From Adiantum capillus-veneris (Eukaryota > Streptophyta > Polypodiopsida > Polypodiales > Pteridaceae), in contig CM043958.1 in the NCBI GenBank assembly GCA_014529385.2, positions 90,483,025 through 90,547,024 on the forward strand: 64,000 nucleotides of DNA. Reading direction: 5' to 3'. Numbering within the stretch: position 1 is the first letter of the stretch; each line of letters opens with the position of its first letter. Below, piece after piece: positions 19,988 to 31,743 of this stretch. Both the position numbers and the translations under genes were made by a program. The notes beneath the pieces were generated by a model. The model did not search any database. It was given only the letters and a program-made list of their open reading frames with translations, and had not been told where the DNA came from.

Positions 19988-20608
19988 TCAGAATTCAGCC
20001 TCTTTCATTGACTGTCTATGCATCTTAGTCTCATTAAAGACAACATCAGTGCTACAGATCACTAACCAACTTTTCGGATCCCATAAACGATAGCCAAATT
20101 GACCATCTACACCATAGCCAATGAAGATGCATTTCTTGGACTTAGGATCTAGCTTAGCACGCAACTCCTTGGGTACATGTGCATAAGCTTCACAACCAAA
20201 TGTGCGTAGTTTTTCATAAGATAATTCATGTCCTGACCATAACTCCAAAGGTACACGAAATTGTAATGAAGCATGTGGTGATCTATTGATCAAGTACATG
20301 GCTGTGTATAATGATTTAGTCCAAAACGCTTGCGACAAATTAGCCTATGATAGCATAGACATAATCCGCTCTCGGATGGTCCTATTCATTCATTCTGCAA
20401 CACCATTTTTTGCAGGGGTATAAGGAGCTGTAAACTCACGCTTAATTCCCCTACTTGAACAAAAGTCCGTTAACTCTTTGGAGACATATTCTCCACCATT
20501 AGTTGAGCACAAAGCTTTCAACTTATGTGCATACCGAGTTTCAACACTATATAAGAACTTCTTGAAGCAAGAAAAGGGCTCATCTTTAGACTTCATGCAT
20601 AGACCCAA
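19988..20608 (-). pseudogene. Integrase core and C-terminal half of D
   Basis: FLYSVETRYAHKLKALCSTN, then GGEYVSKELTDFCSSRGIKR and YTPAKNGVAE include the second Asp region and the catalytic Glu. A stop and frame change follow, then QAFWTKSLYTAMYLINRSPH, LRTFGCEAYAHVPKELRAKL and KCIFIGYGVDGQFGYRLWD. Shared family blocks make the identification secure. Confidence 0.85.
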
Positions 20609-21411
20609 ACATGCCGTGTTGCATCGTCAATGAATGTAACATAATAAGACTCACCACCATGGGATTTAGAAGGCATAGAGTCACATAAATCACTGTGCAC
20701 AAGCTCTAAAGGTTTTCTTTCTTTGTCAAAAGAATGTGTACGACGTGTCCGTGTTTGCTTGCCATATTGACAGTGCTCACAAAAGGGAAAATAAAAAAAT
20801 GACAAAGACGGTAAGTAGCCCAAATGAGAGAGTGTCTTCATTCCCTTCTTTGACATATGTTCTAACTGGCTATGCCACAAAGCAATGGTTGGCAGCTCCG
20901 TTACAAAAAGAATACTGTTTTTATCAGATGCATAAAGAGGATAAAGTGAATCAAATTTAGAACCATGGGCTATAATAAGACGACCCTTCGCAACATGTGA
21001 AGACTGCTGATGAAAAGTGACTTTGTAACCCAAGTCATCAAGACATCCAATCGAAATCAGATTGCATATCGAGGTTGGAACATGACACACATTATGGATG
21101 ATAAACTTAACCGCATTTGCCATAACCATGGCAATATCACCTATGCCAACAATGTCACAAGAGTAATTGTCACCAAGTGTAATAGAGCCAATGGTTTCCT
21201 CGTATGTACTGAACCAATGCGTATGAGGTGTGACATGCAACGAAGCACCCGAATCAAGAATCCATGTATGGGATACTTCACCACTAATAAGGAGTTCAAC
21301 CGGCATAGAACTCTGCAAAGATAGAAGTTCTTGTGCATCATAAAAAACATCATTATTTTCAATCAACTTATTAATGTCTTGCGCATCACTGTCATCCTGA
21401 ACTATGTTCAA
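20593..21411 (-). CDS. Protease, pre-integrase and integrase start of D
   Basis: 272-residue open frame. TWILDSGASLHVTPHTHWF is the protease with intact DSGA, followed by GSITLGDNYSCDIVGIGDIA and NVCHVPTSICNLISIGCL. ALWHSQLEHMSKKGMKTLSH and FCEHCQYGKQTRTRR form the zinc-binding pre-integrase region. ELVHSDLCDSMPSKSHGGES and YYVTFIDDATRHVWVYA hold the first catalytic Asp of integrase. This is the best kept frame of D. Confidence 0.9.
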   Translation of the reverse strand: MNIVQDDSDAQDINKLIENNDVFYDAQELLSLQSSMPVELLISGEVSHTWILDSGASLHVTPHTHWFSTYEETIGSITLGDNYSCDIVGIGDIAMVMANAVKFIIHNVCHVPTSICNLISIGCLDDLGYKVTFHQQSSHVAKGRLIIAHGSKFDSLYPLYASDKNSILFVTELPTIALWHSQLEHMSKKGMKTLSHLGYLPSLSFFYFPFCEHCQYGKQTRTRRTHSFDKERKPLELVHSDLCDSMPSKSHGGESYYVTFIDDATRHVWVYA

Positions 21412-22286
21412 TTCTTCAATATAAACCGAACTCTTTGGTTTATCCTCTTTATCATCATGATCTTTGCCTTTACCTTTACCTTTGCCCCTCTCTTTGTCAT
21501 GCTTCCAAGCATAACAATCCTTCTTAATGTGACCAAACTTATCATAATAATGGCATTGAACATTGCGGCGACCACGAGACTTTGATCTACCCTTTGATGC
21601 ATCTCTATTGCCCTATTTCTTGGACTTATGTTGCGAAGAACGGCCCTTATGTTGCTTATCATCCATTTGCACACAACGAGCTTCGCCATAATGCGAGCTA
21701 CTCATGGTATTTCGACGCATCTCACAAAAGTGCACTAGTAACATCATCGTATTTTAGCGTATCATTAGGAGCAGAGTTAGTAATAGTTGTGCAAAAGATA
21801 TCCCAAGAGGGTGGCAAAACGAACAAAGCAAAAAGATTTCTTTCATCTCATCATCAATGGTCATGCGCTGTGCACGAATCCGGGCAAAAAGAGAATCAAA
21901 ATCATTGATATGGCTGGCAACGCTAGCTGACTCCTTCATACGAAGGTTGGAAAGTTTTCACATCATGAAAACCTTATTGCTAGCCGTATCCTTTTCGTAA
22001 GTGTCGCATAATTTCTGCCATAAGCATAAGCAGTTTCGCATTCTAACACTGAAAAGCACACTAACTCACCAAGGTAGAGTCTAATTGTAGACCTGCATAG
22101 CACATCAAGCTCCTCCCACTGAAACTAAGTCATTTGCATATTTTCAGTTCTAGCCGCATAGGCAATAGGAAACTTTTTCTTCTTTTGGACAAGCACATCA
22201 TGCGTTTGGTTCTTCCAAAGCTGAAAATTAGTGCCATCAAGCTTCTTTATGTCATAAATGTCACGGTCTTTGCCACTAGTAGACAT
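21412..22286 (-). pseudogene. gag of D
   Basis: From ATG 22286: MSTSGKDRDIYDIKKLDGTN and FQLWKNQTHDVLVQKKKKF, the copia Gag opening. The middle is broken by stops. Near the end VQCHYYDKFGHIKKDCYAWK is a zinc knuckle whose second Cys is Tyr, followed by a Lys-rich KGKGKGKDHDDKEDKPK stretch and an acidic linker running into the protease frame. Confidence 0.8.
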
Positions 22287-23411
22287 GGTGAGAAAACTAC
22301 CAAAAGATTATGGAAAATTTTTGGCAGAGTCTCCTTTGTATTTGGGACTATGTCAACCAAAATACGAGACAAAATGACCAAGTATGTCACTCACAAAGCA
22401 TAAAACAGGGCAATGCCTCTCAAAAGCACACTGTACAGAGACCAACTGAGGCGCATAAAATGTCAAACTGACCATAGACCACCAACTCGATGTCAAAAGC
22501 ACCTATACCACCCTATACATGTCCTATGGCGAGGCCTCGTAAGGGATGCTCTAGCTACCTGTATCACCGAAGGTATATCCACATTTGAGAATACCCCAGC
22601 TCAATGAAAACCTCACTCTATCGACCCTCAACAATGTAGGTTATGCAGCAAAATGTATAGCCAAGTCTCAGAAATGGATATCATCCGGAACAAGTCTCAG
22701 AAATGGCCGGGACTGCCATACTAGCCAAAAGATGGCTCCACAAAAGCGTACAATGGTAGTATCCACAAAGATGTACAAGTCTATCACGACGCTCAAATAG
22801 GCACCAAAAGCATGTGTATGCAAAGAAATATCCCTACGGGGAGTCAAACTACTCTCAAAAGAGCTCAAACACTGTCAAAAGTGCCAACATATGCATGTAT
22901 GCATAAAAATCTTCTCCCAATGGAACCAGAATATCGCAAGCAATGAAACCTGTAGCTTGTGAGTCGATGCTGATGTCGTAGCCGAAGCCGAAGCCGAAAT
23001 CAAGGCCGAGAAGCACAGAGGAAGCTAACTAAGCCGCTCTATGTACCTGTACATGTAGTCGAAGAAGATAATGCCGTCAAACTCTCACTCTATGTGTGTG
23101 TATGAGGCCACTCCGAAAGAGGCTACACACTCCTGAATGAGCTGTGGGCTCTCGTAGATGGAAGAGACTGCACCTCTAATGGCTATGGAAGCTCTGCAGC
23201 ACCAACTACCAAAAGAGAGCTAAAAAATGCAGGTCCTAACCGTAGCTCGAATGAGGTTTCTGATGGCACGAATGGCTCCGAAAGGGGGGTAAAATTTCAA
23301 AACACCTGCTTGAAACGCTCTCGGAATGCTAAATTTGTTGATGCCGAAGTCGGAATCTTGTTTGCACTCTTGAAAGTGCACACGTGTAGAAGCAATTTCG
23401 AGAATGAAATA
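22287..23411 (-). other. Leader of D
   Basis: 1.1 kb between primer site and gag ATG. Several short duplicated phrases (for example AGTCTCAGAAATGG twice near 22663-22710) occur but no protein is recognised. Confidence 0.6.
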
Positions 23412-23423
23412 GCTCTGATACCA
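23412..23423 (-). other. Primer-binding site of D
   Basis: The minus strand reads TGGTATCAGAGC directly after the LTR (separated by TC). Confidence 0.95.
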
Positions 23424-23425
23424 GA

Positions 23426-23696
23426 TGAAGGAGAGGATCTGGGGCACAACAAAAGAGGAAGATGAATACGCACACACACTCACACACACACACACACCAC
23501 CATAGCCACACACACAGGTTGGAGGGGGAGAGCTGACACACACTATGTGTCCCCTTTCTTTCTTCTCTATCTTATGCATTTAGGCACAATACACACTCTA
23601 CTTTGTGTTAGTGGCTCACACAAGTGTATAGATGTACCCTTAGGGTTAATAGCAGTCAGTGATGGGCGGTCAACCACATGGCCATTAAACGTAACA
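23426..23696 (-). repeat. 5' LTR of D
   Basis: On minus it begins TGTTACGTTTAATGGCC and ends CCTCTCCTTCA. It contains a CA/GT microsatellite that is longer than in the other LTR. Confidence 0.95.
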
Positions 23697-25240
23697 GTTT
23701 TTGTTATGCACATGCTCTTGATTCCTAGAGAACTAAGTAAGAAGCAAAAAGCAAGAAGTGTGTATTTCTTGAATACAATGAAGAGTTTAAGGCATACAGA
23801 CTATATGATCTAGAGGTGAAAAAGATACACTAGCTACAATGTGGTGTTTGAAAAAGGGTCACATTCAGTGGAGACACTATGTTTGTCCACTTTCTTATCA
23901 AACGGAGGAATAACTCACCTTGTGCCAGATCAAAGTCAAGTAAAAATTTTAGGATGAGGAGTTGTCTGATGATGACCACTCAAACAAAACTAACCAGCCT
24001 GTTGTAGCATCACAGGAGAAGCCACTACCAAATGGATGTTGTATCTGCTTTTTTGAATGGACTTCTCAAGGAGGAGGTTTATGTAGAGCAGCCACTAGGG
24101 TTTAAGTCGCTTCATTCAAAAGGGAAGGTTTTCAGGTTGAAATAGGCTTCATATGGCCTAAAGCAATCACCAAGAGCATGGTATGTCACAATAGATAGAT
24201 CAATTTTCAAAAAGCTTGGCTTAAAAAGAAGTGCTTTTGAAGAAAATTTGCTAAGAGAGAATGAAAAGCAAGTCATTGTTATCTTGTATGTAGATGACTT
24301 AATTATTACATGTGATCATGAAGAGCTCATTGAAAAAACTCAAAAGAGTTTGAGCTCCGCGTTTGAAATGACAAACTTGGGTCTGTTACATTATTGTTTG
24401 GGGATTGAGGTTTGGCAATCCACAAAGGGCATCTTCATCTCTTAGCAAAAGTGTGCAATAGAGATCTTAAAAGCATTTGGGATGATCGATTGTAAACTTG
24501 TGAGCACTTTAATGGAGGTAAATGTGAAACTCTCCATGGAAGATTATTCTCCGTTGGTCGACATCAAGAAGTACAGGAAGCTTGTGGAAAGTTTGATTTT
24601 CTTGTGTAATGCTAGACCAGACACTTGTTTTGCAGTTTGTGTTTTGAGCAAGTCTTCCAACCAGCCTAGGGAATCTCATTGAAAGGTAGGCATGCATGTT
24701 CTAAAGTATACAAAGGTACTTCGGGCCACATCGTTTTCTATAGAATTGGCACAAATACTCTAAGTGGGTATTGTGACACTGATTGGGCATAAGATTGTGA
24801 TTCTAGAAAGCCAGTTTCTGGTGCTTACCACTTGGTTTTGGAGTGTTTTCTTAGATTACTAAGAAGCAGCCAAACGTCGCTCTTTCTTCAACAGAAGCAG
24901 AGTCTAAAGTTTCTTGCTTTGTAGCTTGTGAAGTAGTTTGGCTCAGGAGAGTTCTCATGGACTTAGGTGTTCTCGTTGATTCAACACCAACACTTCAATG
25001 TGACAACCAGAGTTACATGGCGATTGCCAAGAACCCTGTCTTCCATGCATGCAGAAAGCATATTGAGGTTCAATATCATTATGTTTGAGAGCTTATTGAG
25101 GATGAGATTGTAGAGCTAGAGTATTGTCCTACCGAAGATAATTGTGCAGATATCTTCACCAAAGCTCTTGGGAAAGACCAACTACTTTGACACCTTCATC
25201 AACTTAGAGTTGGCGCACGACCAACATAAAGTATCTTCGG
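23697..25240 (+). pseudogene. Integrase end, hinge, RT and RNase H of C
   Basis: After D the C reading resumes: YAHALDS, KKCVFLEYNEEFKAYRLYDL (integrase end). A shortened hinge follows, then DVVSAFLNGLLKEEVYVEQP, SYGLKQSPRAWYVTIDRSIF, VILYVDDLIITCDHEELIEK (catalytic YVDD about 24284-24302), FEMTNLGLLHYCLGIEVWQS and YRKLVESLIFLCNARPDTCF. RNase H is broken but shows SGYCDTDWA and, near the end, FHACRKHIEVQYHY and CADIFTKALGK. Multiple stops. Confidence 0.85.
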
Positions 25241-25257
25241 GTGTTCATTGAGGGAGG

Positions 25258-25304
25258 TGTTAGAATGCCCACCTGTCAATTTTGCCCACCAAAATGTATG
25301 TTAT
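25258..25304 (+). repeat. 3' LTR fragment of C
   Basis: Begins TGTTAGAATGCCCACC right after the purine tract ATTGAGGGAGG (25247-25257). Only 47 bases remain before the B2 LTR begins, so B2 inserted into this LTR. Confidence 0.7.
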
Positions 25305-25425
25305 TGTTACCATATACATGTGTTAGTGATGTGTGTGAATACACTTAGGACTATCGGGCATTTTTGTCCTCACTAGGAGGTTTTCCCCTCGTGCATTGTA
25401 TATATGCCCATCACTCTAGCATTGA
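25305..25425 (+). repeat. 5' LTR fragment of B2
   Basis: TGTTACCATATACATGTG through CATTGTATATATGCCCATCA. The LTR end, primer site, leader and gag start are deleted. Confidence 0.75.
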
Positions 25426-26240
25426 TGTACGTCCTAGTTCTGAGGATGTAGGCGATGTTGAGGATGCTGTAGGTTTTGGTGACAAAATTATTGCTCCTAG
25501 AGCTGTTCTGCCTACGGTTGAGCAAGCTCGTTGGGTTGTAAAATATGCATAGACTCATGCTTTGATTGCATTGTCTGTGAAGCACGCTATTACTCCTCAT
25601 ATTTGTTTAGCAAAATCTGTAAAACAGGCTTGGGATATTATGGTTGGTCTTTATGCAAATCGCAATGAGACTAAAATTACATTGTTGTGTAAAGGGCTGG
25701 AATTGAAGATTATACACGAGGAAGATGAGATGGACACTTTCCTTGTTGGTGTCAAGGATATCAATGAGCAACTTATTTCTACAAGCAAAGTCATTTTTGA
25801 CAGTTCCCTTGTGTAGACTGTTCTTGATGCTTTGTCAGATTCTTACCAGACTTTTGCTAGTACTTGGAGACTTATGACCGAAGGAAATCCAAAAGTTGTC
25901 AAGTTTGATATATTATGCACATTGTTGGCAAGAGTCACTTTCCAGAAAAACAGGGCTAGGCAGCGTGCAGTTGAACAGGGCTAAGCAGTGTGCACTTGAA
26001 CATGCCTTTATTGATGCTCAAAGAAAAGGTGGTAACAACAATGTAACCATTTCTCATGGTTTTTTTTGCGAGTGGTAAATCACTTGTTCCTAATGCTTCT
26101 GCTAGTAGCAATTTGTCTGGGAATTCTGGTGAAAAGGGCAAAAAGAAGATGAGTTGCCATCATTGTAAAGCTAATGATCACTTGATCAAGCAATGTCCAA
26201 AATTGAAGGCAAAAGAGGCTAGTTCCACTACAAGTGTAGC
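25426..26240 (+). pseudogene. gag of B2
   Basis: IDVRPSSEDVGDVEDAVGFG, ITPHICLAKSVKQAWDIMVG, LYANRNETKITLLCKGLELK, IIHEEDEMDTFLVGVKDINE and TVLDALSDSYQTFASTWRLM follow the copia Gag (UBN2-like) core. The end carries the zinc knuckle CHHCKANDHLIKQC (CX2CX4HX4C, about 26158-26200). Three frames are needed, with stops at about 25549 and 25815. Confidence 0.85.
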
Positions 26241-27327
26241 TATGTTCAGTATTGTGTGCAAGGAGATTGTGATGTTGATGTTGATGCAGAATGGGCCTTT
26301 TGTGCAAAGTGCACTTATGATCCTTTTGTCCATGATGCATGTATGTCAATTGCTACAGATGTTCATGTGTGGTACTTTGACAGTGGTGCTACAAAGCACA
26401 TTACCTCTCATCGTGACTTGTTTACATCTCTCAAAGATGTCCCTCATGGGAATTCAGTCACTTGTGCTAACAATGCCTCTTATTCGGTTAAGGGAGTTGG
26501 AAAGATTGTGCTTATTGCTGCAAATGGCAGTTCTTTCACACTTGTTGATGCATTGTATGAACCTAGGATGAAGAAGAATCTTTTGCATGTATTTGCACTT
26601 GTTAAACTTGGTCTTGTAGTCAAATTTGTGGATGATAGATGTATAGTACATGATCTCAGTTTCGATGATGAAATTATTGCATTTGGAATTTTATGTCGCG
26701 GGCTATATAAGCTCACTTTGTATGACAAGTGTGGGCAAAATTTTGCAAATGTTGTGTGGATTCAAAGGTTGTTTTAGATGCAAAGCTTTGGCATGCATGT
26801 TTTGGGCATCTAAATTTTACCAATTTGCCGTGTTTGCAGAAATCTGATATGGTCGCTTCTTTGATGCCTCTTGAAGCACCTGCCAAACATGTTTGTGAAG
26901 GCTATATTTGGTAAGATGCAGCGTTTGAAGTTTTCAAAGGATGGTTCAGTTAGGGCCACATGCAAGTTGCTTGTGCATAGTGATGTTTGTGGGCCCATGC
27001 AAACTCCGTCCTTGGGCAATTAACTTTCGTTCGTGACTTATATTGATGATTAGTCCATGCATGCATGGGTGTATCTGCTTAAAGCAAAGTCCGTTATTGC
27101 TTCAGATTTTTTTGGCTATGGCTAAAAAAGTCTCGGAATGTACTATGGGCACCCTCCCTTCAGATTGAGAGGGGGAGTATATGTCTCATAAATTTAATGC
27201 ATTTATGGCTAGTCGTAAGATAAAACACCAATGTACAATGCTGCATATAATATACGCCTCAACAAAATGGTGTTGATGAGAGAAAATCAGGTCACTTACG
27301 AAAATGGCATGATGTATGGTCAAAAGT
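26240..27327 (+). pseudogene. Protease to integrase core of B2
   Basis: One 173-residue frame covers the protease: VWYFDSGATKHITSHRDLF (DSGA intact, about 26376-26390), NSVTCANNASYSVKGVGKIV and RMKKNLLHVFALVKLGLVV. Then ACFGHLNFTNLPCLQKSDMV and the broken integrase with LVHSDVCGPMQTPSLGN, EYMSHKFNAFMASRKIKHQC and a last reading SLTKMA before element A. At least three stops. Confidence 0.85.
27323..27327. other. Target-site duplication of A (left)
   Basis: AAAGT directly before the A LTR, repeated at 44019-44023. Confidence 0.95.
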
Positions 27328-29063
27328 TGTAATGGAAATGGCCTATGAACTTTGAGAGTAGCAGAATTAGAAAATTAGATAAAGCACTTTTGTGAGATTA
27401 CTTTGTGAGCATACCGGGTGAACTTAATTGATGGTAGCAACATAAACATGGTACTTAGTTAACTTGGCATGAACAATACTTTTGCAAGAGAGAGATTTTA
27501 GAGAACATGACAATAGTTGAGGACCCGATTCATATGGAGCCGGCGGTCCCCCCTCCAATAGGCATTTGTATTATAGTTTCTCCCATCAAGACAGACTTGG
27601 TATAATATAATTTTTGTGTTTCTTGTGACCTAAGTGATGCAACGAAGATGGAAAGCTTCATGCATCACAAGCATAAAATAAACTTTGTAGAAAGCATTAA
27701 CTATCCCAAGCCTCACTCCCAAGGCCTCAAACACCTTCAAAGGTGGAGAGAGCTAGCAGGGAATGAGGGTAGGGAAGAGGAAGAAGAAACATTCCATAGG
27801 AGAAAGAAATAGTTCCTCACTTATCATCACTCTTCTTGCTAGCATACATAATAGCATAGTAATGAAGATGGAGAAAAGGGCAAGCTTAAGCATTGAAGCA
27901 TGGCTCTTGGTTGGATTTGCATTCCATAGCCAAGAGTGTTGGTGTAGGCTCTCACTTATCACAAGCTTGGAGAAGGAGGTGGAGTTCCTCAACTTTCACC
28001 AAGTGAGAATGGATCCACAAAATGAGTGTGTATGTGGTGTATATCCCCCTAGCACCCCCCTTGCTTGCTTGGGGCGAGTTGCAACTTTTCCACATGCTGC
28101 AAGCTCATTGGACCCCTCTCTCCCTTGCCAATCACATGCAACATGCAGTCAAGTATATGGGTAGTCTTTTGACAAGTGTCCTCCTTATCCCTTAGAGAGA
28201 GAGAGAGCTTGAAAAGATCTAGATATTTGTTGGATGGAACTAAAAGCTTGTTGGACCCCTCTTTAGCCCAACCAATAGCATTCAAGCACACCATGTGGTT
28301 AAGCTTAGTGAGAGTCTGGCATGTGTCCCATGTGCCCTTCTAGAAAAGGGGTGCCCTTTGGGTGAGTGGAAGGTTAGGTCAAAGATTCCCCTAACTTTGG
28401 GACTTTCATGCATAGGAAGCTTCTCAAGCAACTTCCTCATTAAGTTTGTAGGGTCTCTTTTTGACTCAAGCACCTTACGCCCCATGCATAGGAAGCTTGT
28501 CTAAAAACTTCCTTATTAAGTTTGTAGGGTCTCTTTTTGACTCAAGCACCTTACCCCCCATGCATAGGAAGGTTCTCAAGCAACTTCCTCATTAAGTTTT
28601 TAGGGTCTCTTTTTGACTCAAGCACCTTACCCCCATGCATAGGAAGCTTCTCAAGAAATTTCCTCATTAAGTATGATAAGTACCTCAAGTACCTTAGTCA
28701 TCAAGCATGACAAGCACCTTAGTCATCAAGCATGACAAGCACCTTAGGTGGAGTTCCCACCTCAAGCTCAACCCTAGCTTGCCTAAGGTCAAAGGCAAGT
28801 TTAGGTCGGTTTCCCACCTCAAGCTCAGCCCTAGTTTGCCTAAGGTCAAAGGCTTATTGCACATTGAACTTTGGTAGACCATATCCTTTTGGACCCGTAT
28901 TGAGATGCAACCATCTCTCCTTTTGGTCCCCTGTCGAGATAGGGCTAGAAGCACATGTCTCAATTCTAACTCCTGTCCCATTTATTCTCCCACATTCCAC
29001 ATTAAATGATCAGTTTAATATGAGAAAATCATTTGGGTAAGCTAGATATTAGATTTTATGACA
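27328..29063 (-). repeat. 3' LTR of A (1,736 bp)
   Basis: On minus TGTCATAAAATC...CCATTTCCATTACA. It contains internal tandem repeats whose copy numbers differ from the other LTR. Open frames in this LTR are shared with the other copy only by descent and differ in length, so I do not call genes. Confidence 0.95.
28405..28670. repeat. 75-bp tandem repeat in the 3' LTR of A
   Basis: Four copies (the last partial) of a unit beginning CATGCATAGGAAGCTTCTCA and ending GACTCAAGCACCTTAC. The other LTR has two. Confidence 0.9.
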
Positions 29064-29080
29064 TTACCTCTCTCTTGAAA
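29064..29080 (-). other. Polypurine tract of A
   Basis: The minus strand reads TTTCAAGAGAGAGGTAA directly before the 3' LTR. Confidence 0.75.
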
Positions 29081-29459
29081 TGATAGTCATCCTCGACTAT
29101 GAGGTAGAGAAGATAAAGCCTACTCAGTAGTCCATGTTTCTTAGCAGGTAGAGGATCCCTTTTAATCCTTCAACATCATTCCAAGATGGATGACTAATCC
29201 ATTTGGTGCTTGGGAGACGTAGCTGCCGCAAGCATGTCTGCTCTTTAGTCCATATCATACTTCCAAAGTTGAGTGACAAGTTCTACTTGGTGTTTGGGAG
29301 ACGTTGTCACCACAAACATGATCCTAAGCATGCATACTTCTTAAATTTGTGCACAATAAAAAGAGAACTAGCCTTATGAGACAAAAACATTGTTCATTTA
29401 AAATGCATTTTCATATGCTTACTCTAGTGCAGCATTGTCAGCATTGACAAGGTTCGTAA

Positions 29460-30650
29460 TCGTTAAGCTAGGTTCTTTATATCCATCTAGCATCTTTAAA
29501 AGGATAATTCTTTAACTTAATAAGATAACGTCAGATAATCTTACCGTTTCTTAATAACTTGTCTTCATGTCATAAGATGGACTCAGATTGAAGTACTTCT
29601 TCTTGATCTTCGATTTTTGGAGGGTCTGCAACTATTGCTTCTTTTGATGGCGCTCCTTTGTAAGGCTTACGTAAGCTCTCATGGAAAGCATTGTGTATGA
29701 GCCAATGGTTGGGAAACTTTAATTGATAAGCCATCTCATTGATTGGCTTAAGAAGTTAAAAAGGACCACAATATCTTTTTGCTAGTTTAGCATAATACTC
29801 TTGGTGGCCAGAAGGATTCTTGCCTGTAGTAATCCTTAGATGAGCCTTGAGAAACTTTAGCAAGACCCAATGATTTTTCTTAAAGGCTAAGGCTCTTCTG
29901 TGCTTATTAGCAGCAGCCCTTTTTGCCTTTGCTTTGAGATGGATATAGCCTCTTTAATCTTTGGTAAAGATTCTTGTGAGTCTCTGTTATATTCATTAGT
30001 AGTAGTGAAGATCTTCCCATGTAGTTTAAGTAGTAAAAGACTTTTGGATCTTCCCTCTTTAACTTTGAAAGGTGCTTTCCCCATAGAAGTATGTACAATG
30101 TCATTGTACGCATACTCTATAAGAGGTAGGTACTTCTCTAATTGAGAACGTTGATCTACGTCCATGACATACGCTTTTAGTAGATTCAAAATTGTTAGAT
30201 TACTTATTTCACTTTGGTCATCTGTTTGTGGATGATAGGCCAAAAAAGAAATTTAATCTAATTCCTAGATTCTCAAAGAGACCTTTCTAGAAATTACTGG
30301 TCATTCTAGGATCTTTGTCTGACACTATGGATGCTGGAAATCCATGATGCTAGAAAATTTGAGATCTAGAGAGGGTTGCCAATTGATGTGCCTTAATAGT
30401 CTTTTTGACAGGCATAGAGTGTGTTTTCTTGTTAAGCCTGTTGACTAAATAATCCAAGTTGCTTCCCTCGATCAAATCTCAACTTTTGGTATACCACACA
30501 TTTTGAAACATACTCTTGTAAGTTTACTTTTCATAGTAGACCAACAGAAATACATTTCTACTCCTCGAAGAGTAGACTATGGAATCCCTCTTTGCCCCTC
30601 ATAAGGAGAAGTATGGGATTCATACATGAATTTCTTATTGTATGGGTGAT
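29460..30650 (-). pseudogene. Integrase and chromodomain-like end of A
   Basis: MAYHPQTDDQSEISNLTILN and KAYVMDVDQRSQLEKYLPLI, then YAYNDIVHTSMGKAPFKV, are the integrase core end including the catalytic Glu context (HPQTDxQSE). Downstream, YCGPF, YQLKFPNHWLIHNAFHESLR and a chromodomain-like WRYLIKLKNYPFKDARWI (about 29475-29530) mark a chromovirus. The upstream zinc-finger part (30250-30650) is heavily broken. Confidence 0.8.
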
Positions 30651-30661
30651 CAACACATAGC

Positions 30662-31237
30662 CTATTGCCATTTGAAAGATAACCATCCTTCAAGGTGAAT
30701 GATTATTTTTTTCTTCCCTAATGCAAAGGCTGTAATTACATATTTAAAGTCTTGGTCAGTAGCATACTTATCTATCATAAAAGATAGATCATTTTGAGTT
30801 GCTATAGACACCACATTTACCCTTGGTCGTTGTGAAAGTGCATCGACCACTTGATTGTGCTTGCCGACAATGTGAGCAATATGAAATTTAAATTGCAAAA
30901 GAAAATTTGCCCACCTCATTTGTTTGTCCGAGAGCTTGGTTTGTATCATGAAGTTCTTGAGGCTGTGTGATCCATTCGTAGGATGAATGGAGTCCCCAAG
31001 TGATAGTGTTTCCATGTGTTTAGGGCATAGAATAGCTAGTAGCTCTTTTTCGTATTTGCCCAATACACACTTGTCGAAGTTGAGTCTTTGACTCTCATAT
31101 GCTATGGTATGCCCTTCTTGAAGCAAAATAGCTCCAAGGCAATTACAACAAGCATCACATTGGACCTCAAATGGCTTTGAGAGATCTAGTAGTGTGAACA
31201 CACGTTGAGAGATAGGATTCTCCTTAAGCTTCTTCAA
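30662..31237 (-). CDS. RNase H domain of A
   Basis: Open frame of 191 residues starting in the connection region (KKLKENPISQRVFTLLDLSK). RNase H motifs are PFEVQCDACCNCLGAILLQE (catalytic Asp), GHTIAYESQRLNF, then YEKELLAIL, WANFLLQFKFHIAHIVGKHN and VVDALSQRP. It ends in the integrase-linking region (LSFMIDKYATDQDF). This is the longest intact pol frame of A. Confidence 0.85.
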   Translation of the reverse strand: MKKLKENPISQRVFTLLDLSKPFEVQCDACCNCLGAILLQEGHTIAYESQRLNFDKCVLGKYEKELLAILCPKHMETLSLGDSIHPTNGSHSLKNFMIQTKLSDKQMRWANFLLQFKFHIAHIVGKHNQVVDALSQRPRVNVVSIATQNDLSFMIDKYATDQDFKYVITAFALGKKKIIIHLEGWLSFKWQ

Positions 31238-31720
31238 AAGCTTCTTGCACTTTTGTAGTCCATGAATACTTAACGTTCTTTTGTTAAGTCATGTAATGGG
31301 CTTGCTTTTATCGAGATTTTTTTTTTTAATGAAGCACGTATAGTATGCACACATACCTATGAAGCTTCGTACCTCCTGTAGATTCCTTGGATTAGGCCAT
31401 CCTTTTATTATCTCTAACTTTGTTGGATCCATACGGGTGCCATCTTTAGAGATAATGTGACCTAAATATTGAATCTCTTGTAGGAAAAATCACTTTTGTT
31501 TTGATTGATGAAAAGCTTTTTCTCTCTCACAACTTGGAAGATCACCTGGAGCTGTCGCTTGTACTCCTCAAGAGAATTTGAATGGCCTGAGATTTTTGTC
31601 CATCATGAGTTTGAATGCGTCTGGAGCATTTGTCAGGCCAAAACTTGTAAATTATCAAATAGATCTTCTACCCATGGCATAGAAAATCTATTTTTGATAT
31701 TAATCTTATTTAGTGTTCCA
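31238..31720 (-). pseudogene. Reverse transcriptase of A, part after insertion T
   Basis: YGTLNKINIKNRFSMPWVED, LFDNLQVLA, then a jump to FGLTNAPDAFKLMMDKNLRP, then IQYLGHIISKDGTRMDPTKL and EIIKGWPNPRNLQEVRSFIG. The block between finger and palm motifs and the catalytic YxDD loop are deleted, so this RT cannot have been active. Confidence 0.85.
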
Positions 31721-31728
31721 TAGTCGAC
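31721..31728. other. Target-site duplication of T (left)
   Basis: TAGTCGAC; the right copy at 39716-39723 reads AAGTCGAC (7 identical bases, 8 with one mismatch). Confidence 0.8.
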
Positions 31729-31743
31729 CCCGGGAGATTCACT

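Larger units (their letters stand above)
17971..23696 (-). mobile_element. Copia element D, complete with LTRs and TSD
   Basis: 5,726 bp on the minus strand. LTRs are at 17971-18226 (3') and 23426-23696 (5'), with target duplication GTTTT on both sides (17966-17970 and 23697-23701). A primer site and purine tract are present. Coding order on minus is gag, protease, integrase, RT, RNase H. The LTRs differ at roughly a tenth of sites plus a CA-repeat indel, so it is older than H. Frames are broken in gag and between domains. Confidence 0.95.
15566..25304 (+). mobile_element. Decayed copia element C, split by element D
   Basis: A different copia lineage. A 5' LTR end and primer site lie at about 15566-15644, followed by gag, protease, pre-integrase, integrase, hinge, RT and RNase H in order, then a purine tract and the first 47 bases of a 3' LTR (TGTTAGAATGCCC, 25258-25304), cut by the B2 LTR. 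Element D (17971-23696) interrupts its integrase. Numerous stops show it is old. Confidence 0.8.

Noticed and set aside
27763-28164. ORF in the A LTR repeated at 42679-42960
   Set aside because: The two copies are the two LTRs of one element; the frame has different lengths (133 and 93 codons) and no domain, so similarity reflects descent, not coding.
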